Shown here: positions 60,715-64,000 of the stretch, one piece after another
Layout of the letters: each line of letters begins with the position of its first letter
How positions within the stretch are numbered: the stretch's first letter is position 1
Source of the DNA: Pontibacter pudoricolor
Lineage (GTDB): Bacteria > Bacteroidota > Bacteroidia > Cytophagales > Hymenobacteraceae
Reading direction: 5' to 3'
Assembly (NCBI RefSeq): GCF_010092985.1
Contig: NZ_CP048106.1
Coordinates: 2,852,001-2,916,000 of the forward strand
Length of the DNA stretch: 64,000 bases
The notes under the pieces: generated by a model
Databases searched by the model: none
What the model saw: only the letters and a program-made list of their open reading frames with translations
Told to the model about the DNA's origin: nothing
Translations under genes and position numbers: made by a program

Positions 60715-61606
60715 CCATAGTTGGAGGCTATAGTTTTATAGTTGGCGTTTTACCCCTTCCCAGCCTTCCCCTAATAACAGGGAAGGAGCTTTACAGCCTT
60801 TGATATAGTTTAGGTTATAGTTCTATAGTTGCTGTTTTAACCCACCCCTGCCCCTCCCGAGAGGGGATTTTCTGTTGTTGCTATAGTTGAGGGTGTTGTT
60901 TTATAGTTACTGTTTTGACACCCCTATAGTCTCCTCAAGGGCAGGGCCGATCCTATAAAAATCAACCTCTTTAATGCCCTCGCTCGCGTCCCGCGAGTGT
61001 GAGTTACCTGCGGACTCTGGCCGCTTTAACCTGTGCCTAAGGCACAAGTGGCGGGACGCCACTATGTAATTCACACTCGCGGGACGCGAGCGAGGGCGAA
61101 TTAAAGAATGAAACGGCGCTGCCCTCAAGGGGGCGGTTTCTGCCACTGCTATAGTTTAAGTTGTAGTTCTATAGTTGTAGCCTAAGATCGGACAGGTCGC
61201 GACCTGTCCCTACGGAACTACCACCACGATAAATCTCGAAGCTTACCGGTTCAAACTATAGCAACTATAGCTATCGAACTGATTTCAGTCTTTGGGTTGA
61301 GCGCCTTTGCTTTGTTGCGGTGCCGCTAGGCAACCTGAGGAACGAGGGTAGCAAGAAAGCAGCAGCGCGATGCCCGAAGACGGGGCCTCCCGGCCGTGAG
61401 GGCACCAAAGCTGGATTGGAACTATAGGTGAGTAAAGCTCCCAGGATTAAAGGTAGATATGAAAGAAAGGCTTGGTTAAGGTTGCAACTATTGCAAACTA
61501 TAAAACTCAGATTTCTCCTGACGTCGAAATGACAAAAGCAGAACTAAAGGACGATTAACTTCTCTTGCCTGACGCTAGGAATGACTTAGCAAAACCATGA
61601 GCAACC
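60715..61606 (+). repeat. Composite dispersed repeat array, copy 4, carrying an inserted inverted repeat
   Basis: Same sub-element order as at 43.9 and 52.5 kb: TTTTACCCCTTCCCAGCC with GGGAAGGAG; TTTTAACCCACCCCTGCC with GAGGGGATTT; a CCCCT-GCCC / AAGGGGGC element interrupted between about 60926 and 61115 by a long inverted repeat; GGACAGGTCGCGACCTGTCC at 61190-61209; the CAGTCTTTGGG block with GGGGCCTCCCGGCCGTGAGG and CTCCCAGGATTAAA; then CAGATTTCTCCTGACGTCGA. The TGTCATTTCGACC unit is missing. It ends just before the terminator of the flippase-like gene. Positions 60575-60714 hold no feature I can name. Confidence 0.88.
60969..61106. repeat. Inverted repeat with 27-bp perfect arms, nested in the array
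   Basis: Arms 60976-61002 and 61071-61097 are perfect reverse complements (core CTCGCTCGCGTCCCGCGAG); CTTTAA (60969-60974) and TTAAAG (61101-61106) extend them. The 68-nt centre holds two further hairpins: TGTGCC/GGCACA (about 61032-61046) and GTGGC/GCCAC (about 61048-61062). Outside it, AGGGCAG-GGCCG and CGGCG-CTGCCCT also face each other. GC content is far above the surroundings. It codes for nothing plausible; the 79-residue frame on the minus strand is a by-product. Likely a REP/MITE-like element. Confidence 0.85.
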
Positions 61607-61643
61607 AAAAAAGCAGCACAAATACGAACCTGTGCTGTTTTTT
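61607..61643 (-). terminator. Terminator of the flippase-like gene
   Basis: CAGCACA (61614-61620) pairs with TGTGCTG (61631-61637), with an A-run on one side and TTTTTT (61638-61643) on the other. It lies about 21 nt after the minus-strand stop codon. Confidence 0.82.
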
Positions 61644-61663
61644 CTTAACTATGGAATCCTAAA

Positions 61664-62740
61664 CTATCTTCTGATTTCAGAAACAAACTCCTGCTTCTCC
61701 ACCGCGCTGCGGCCAAACACCTTGGCAATCCACTTTGGAAGAAAGATAGAACCCAGTATGAGATAAGGATAGTAAGTGATTAAACGGTACAACATGACCA
61801 CCACATTACTGAAACCACCCAGGAACAGGCCAAAGAAGCTAGGGAAGGCCATTTCAACTATACCTGCTCCACCTGGCGTAATAGCGATCAGCATTACAAT
61901 CCAGAAGATCAGGTTGCGGGAGATAATAAGCATGTGTTCGCTTAAACTTACATCTACAAAAGCCGCGATCAGGCAGTTGAGCAGGAAGTAACGGGCGCAC
62001 CACACAAAAATGGTAGAAAGGATGGCTTTGCTCCAGTAAGCGGTATTTTTACCTCTCAGCTGCTGCGATGCCCAGATGATCTCGTTGCCATGCTGAAATG
62101 CCTGTACGCGCCACTTACGCAAAAACTTAATGGATGTGATCTTCAGCAACAGCCATTTAAATGCCCGCGGCCTTACAAATAAAGCATAGATCATCAGGAA
62201 AGTATAGAGCGCGATCAAACTATAGCTCACATAAAATGCCCACTTCAGTTTGCTGATGTCCGAAGGGTCCAGGCCAAAGGTCGGGAACACTTCGCCTTGT
62301 GTGGCCAGCAGTGCAATCGGGGCTGCCAGAATAAAGAACATGTTATCCAGCACGGCCGTCAGCATCACATACGCCAGCGATTTGCCCAGCGGAATTCCTT
62401 CTTTGTTCAGGATAATGGTGGCCACCGTGGTACCGCCTACAACCGATGGGGTAACTGCCGAAGCAAACTCCCAGAGCATGATCACATCCAGGCTGTTACG
62501 CCAGGTCAGGAATTTATCGGTAAGGGCACGGATGCGGTAAATGTACCCGAAGTCGCGGATAAGAAGCACTAATAGCGCCGCCGCCAGCCACCACATATTG
62601 GCATCGGCTATACTGGCCAGGTCACCCAGCTTATCATCTTTTATAAACAACCAGGCGGTAGCACCCAGGCCCAGCACTACAGGTATTAATACCTTTACCG
62701 GGCTAAAACTTTTAAGTATGGTTTTTTGGTTCTGATCCAT
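61664..62740 (-). CDS. Lysylphosphatidylglycerol-synthase-TM family (flippase-like) membrane protein
   Basis: 358 residues with about eight membrane helices. The UPF0104/LPG synthase TM family is shown by WWLAAALLVLLIRDFGYIYRIRALTD, SVVGGTTVATIILNKEGIPLGKSLAYVMLTAVLDNMFF and the C-terminal MLIAITPGGAGIVEMAFPSFFGLFLGG (the PGG-G--E motif). These move lipids across the inner membrane, and in MprF are fused to an aminoacyl transferase, which is absent here. The lipid cargo is unknown. It lies 41 nt after scpA and may be co-transcribed with it. Confidence 0.92.
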   Translation of the reverse strand: MDQNQKTILKSFSPVKVLIPVVLGLGATAWLFIKDDKLGDLASIADANMWWLAAALLVLLIRDFGYIYRIRALTDKFLTWRNSLDVIMLWEFASAVTPSVVGGTTVATIILNKEGIPLGKSLAYVMLTAVLDNMFFILAAPIALLATQGEVFPTFGLDPSDISKLKWAFYVSYSLIALYTFLMIYALFVRPRAFKWLLLKITSIKFLRKWRVQAFQHGNEIIWASQQLRGKNTAYWSKAILSTIFVWCARYFLLNCLIAAFVDVSLSEHMLIISRNLIFWIVMLIAITPGGAGIVEMAFPSFFGLFLGGFSNVVVMLYRLITYYPYLILGSIFLPKWIAKVFGRSAVEKQEFVSEIRR

Positions 62741-62781
62741 GCAGGTGTGCTGGCTTTCTTCTGTTTACGGTGTTTAAAAAA

Positions 62782-63552
62782 CTACTCAACCAGCAGTTGT
62801 GTAACCTGGGCAGCCTGCCCTTCGGCTATAGTTATTGTAAAATCATTAAATCCTTCGCCTACTTCAATCCCGATCAGGTTTAGCTGCAGCATATCCAGTA
62901 TTGCCAGAAAATTAAAGATCATTCCTATTTTATCCGGAAACTGGCTTATTACCTCTGAAAAAGTAGTGCGCTGGCGCTCCGTCACCAGTTTTAGAATTAC
63001 ATTACGCTGGCCTTCTATCGTATACGGGTATTGGATAACAGTATGCTTCGGGCGGTTCTGCTCAGCTTCGTAGCGGTTCATTACCTTATCAAACACCCGC
63101 ATCAGTTTGTAGAGGTTCAGGTCCTGCAGCTCGTACTCAAAATTGTTGGCGTTGGCAATTACCTGTAACTCGTCGTGTATGTTGCCGCGGTTTTCCTGGG
63201 CAAGGCGCAGGTCTTCCATTTCTGATAAGGCCGGCACCGCACTTTTATATTTTTTATACTCCAGCAGGTGCTGTACCAGTTCCTGGCGCGGGTCAATTTC
63301 GTTGCCTTCTTCGTCTTTCTCGGTGCGGGGCAGCAGCATTTTAGCCTTAATACGCATCAGCGTGGCAGCCGTCAATATAAAATCGCTGGCTACTTCAATG
63401 TTCAGTTGCTCCAGTTGCCGTATGTAGCTCATAAACTCATTCGTGATCTGGAAGATCGGAATATCGTGTATGTCCAGCTCATCGCGCTCAATAAAAAAAA
63501 GCAGCAGGTCGAACGGCCCCTCAAACAACGGTAATTTTATCTCGAAACTCAC
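62782..63552 (-). CDS. scpA: Segregation and condensation protein A
   Basis: 256 residues. Kleisin subunit bridging SMC heads with ScpB in chromosome condensation. The N-terminal FEIKLPLFEGPFDLLLFFIERDELDIHDIPI and ASDFILTAATLMRIKAKMLLP are diagnostic, with the C-terminal winged-helix part (RNVILKLVTERQRTTFSEVISQF, then ILDMLQLNLIGIEVGEGF). Start is GTG at 63552. scpB and smc are not in the window. A TAAATTTG box lies at 63596-63603. Confidence 0.96.
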   Translation of the reverse strand: MSFEIKLPLFEGPFDLLLFFIERDELDIHDIPIFQITNEFMSYIRQLEQLNIEVASDFILTAATLMRIKAKMLLPRTEKDEEGNEIDPRQELVQHLLEYKKYKSAVPALSEMEDLRLAQENRGNIHDELQVIANANNFEYELQDLNLYKLMRVFDKVMNRYEAEQNRPKHTVIQYPYTIEGQRNVILKLVTERQRTTFSEVISQFPDKIGMIFNFLAILDMLQLNLIGIEVGEGFNDFTITIAEGQAAQVTQLLVE

Positions 63553-63595
63553 TTTACTTTAGTTTTTGCTGCAGCGCCACGCGCCTAACGAATAA

Positions 63596-63603
63596 CAAAT
63601 TTA
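63596..63603 (-). promoter_or_regulatory. -7 box (TAAATTTG) of scpA
   Basis: On the minus strand the bases read TAAATTTG, an exact TAnnTTTG match, 43 nt before the GTG start. The -33 element is not clear. Confidence 0.5.
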
Positions 63604-63883
63604 AACATTTTTGCCTGATTTGATGTAACTCCCAGTTTATAGCCAGCCACTACAGGCTCCGCCAAAGCGTATAATTTAACTAACCCTAACCCGGCAACTA
63701 TAGTTCTGCAGCACCCTGCAGGCATTCCGGTATAAAATTTGATTACTCCGGACATGAAAATAAGCAGGCGGGTAATTCGTTCGTAGTTTTTTATTAATTT
63801 TACGTTTTGCCCGGACGTTTACAATTTTATCGCCAGCAAACTTTTAACAAAATAAATTGTTGAAGGTCTATAAAGAGAATCGT
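63604..63883. other. Intergenic region upstream of dxs
   Basis: No gene. It holds one AACTATAGTT site (about 63697-63706) and, closer to dxs, the near-match TTTACGTTTTG, which could be a -7 element with one extra base. No riboswitch or repeat was recognised. Confidence 0.45.
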
Positions 63884-64000
63884 ATGATCATTAAACCCGG
63901 AGAGTTGCTTTCCTCCATAAACACGCCTGAAGACCTGCGAAAGCTGAAGCCAGAGCAGATGTTACAGGTTACGCAGGAATTAAGGCAGTTTATTATTGAT
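63884..64000 (+). CDS. dxs: 1-deoxy-D-xylulose-5-phosphate synthase, N-terminal fragment cut by window edge
   Basis: Only the first 39 codons are inside the window. MIIKPGELLSSINTPEDLRK and LRQFIID are the usual N-terminus of Bacteroidota DXS, the thiamine-diphosphate enzyme that condenses pyruvate and glyceraldehyde 3-phosphate at the start of the MEP isoprenoid pathway. The thiamine and catalytic motifs lie beyond position 64000, so identity rests on the N-terminus alone. The gene is divergent from scpA. Confidence 0.8.
   Translation, partial: MIIKPGELLSSINTPEDLRKLKPEQMLQVTQELRQFIID

Noticed and set aside
60907..61146. 79-codon minus-strand frame in the repeat array
   Set aside because: It exists because of the inverted repeat; no start context or protein-like composition.
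1..64000. tRNA, rRNA, CRISPR array or IS transposase
   Set aside because: No TTCGAATC-type T-loop with matching acceptor stem, no regularly spaced direct repeats with spacers and no transposase motifs were found. The TTCGAATC in the first repeat (around 277) lacks a cloverleaf.

Overview
The window looks like chromosome from a Bacteroidota bacterium of the order Cytophagales, most likely Hymenobacteraceae and plausibly Pontibacter or a close relative (genus is inference). Evidence: two SusC/SusD pairs, proteins with C-terminal type IX secretion style domains, DUF6624, lipocalin-like and Calx-beta lipoproteins, start sites mostly without Shine-Dalgarno sequences, and about ten upstream boxes of the Bacteroidota -7 form TAnnTTTG. 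No rRNA, tRNA, CRISPR array, IS transposase or prophage was seen.

Layout. 1-9.4 kb: repeat region, small envelope proteins, a cobalamin-binding-type radical SAM protein, a DUF6624 protein, a fasciclin lipoprotein, uvrB and three small lipoproteins. 9.4-18.4 kb (minus strand): an ECF sigma factor overlapping a gene that joins a membrane segment to an outer-membrane-barrel-like domain, then DUF1232, aroE, DUF368, phosphosulfolactate synthase, a TPR protein, an SDR epimerase and a PHP phosphatase. 18.6-24 kb: acyl-CoA dehydrogenase, rpsU-xerC-hpf, metK (minus) and a PAP2 phosphatase. 24-38.7 kb (minus): SusCD pair 1, an S9 peptidase, an amidase, a Calx-beta lipoprotein and SusCD pair 2, which together look like a peptide or amide uptake and degradation region. 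39-49.6 kb: a multipass membrane protein overlapping a MOSC protein, TraB/GumN, M1 aminopeptidase, a repeat array, TM2, DUF2752, a sorbosone-dehydrogenase-like protein with a cytochrome c, DUF2892, a CNNM/CBS protein and a decayed DHFR-family gene. 49.7-64 kb: DEAD helicase, TSUP permease, repeat array, a large LTD-domain surface protein, asd, a cysteine-less thioredoxin-fold protein, PLDc_N, GNAT, a lipoprotein, an FAD monooxygenase, a third full repeat array, a flippase-like protein, scpA and the start of dxs.

The most striking property is not a gene. The palindromic hexamer CTATAG, often extended to AACTATAG or AACTATAGTT, occurs roughly 120 times by eye, against about 16 expected by chance. 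It lies in intergenic DNA, in terminator loops, just before start codons and inside genes, where it is read as Asn-Tyr-Ser or Thr-Ile-Val/Ala. It is absent from both SusCD blocks. A second layer is a set of composite intergenic repeat arrays (about 0-0.5, 43.9-44.8, 52.5-53.2 and 60.7-61.6 kb) whose sub-elements keep the same order and orientation; one carries an inserted 27-bp-arm inverted repeat. Counts and copy comparisons were made by eye.
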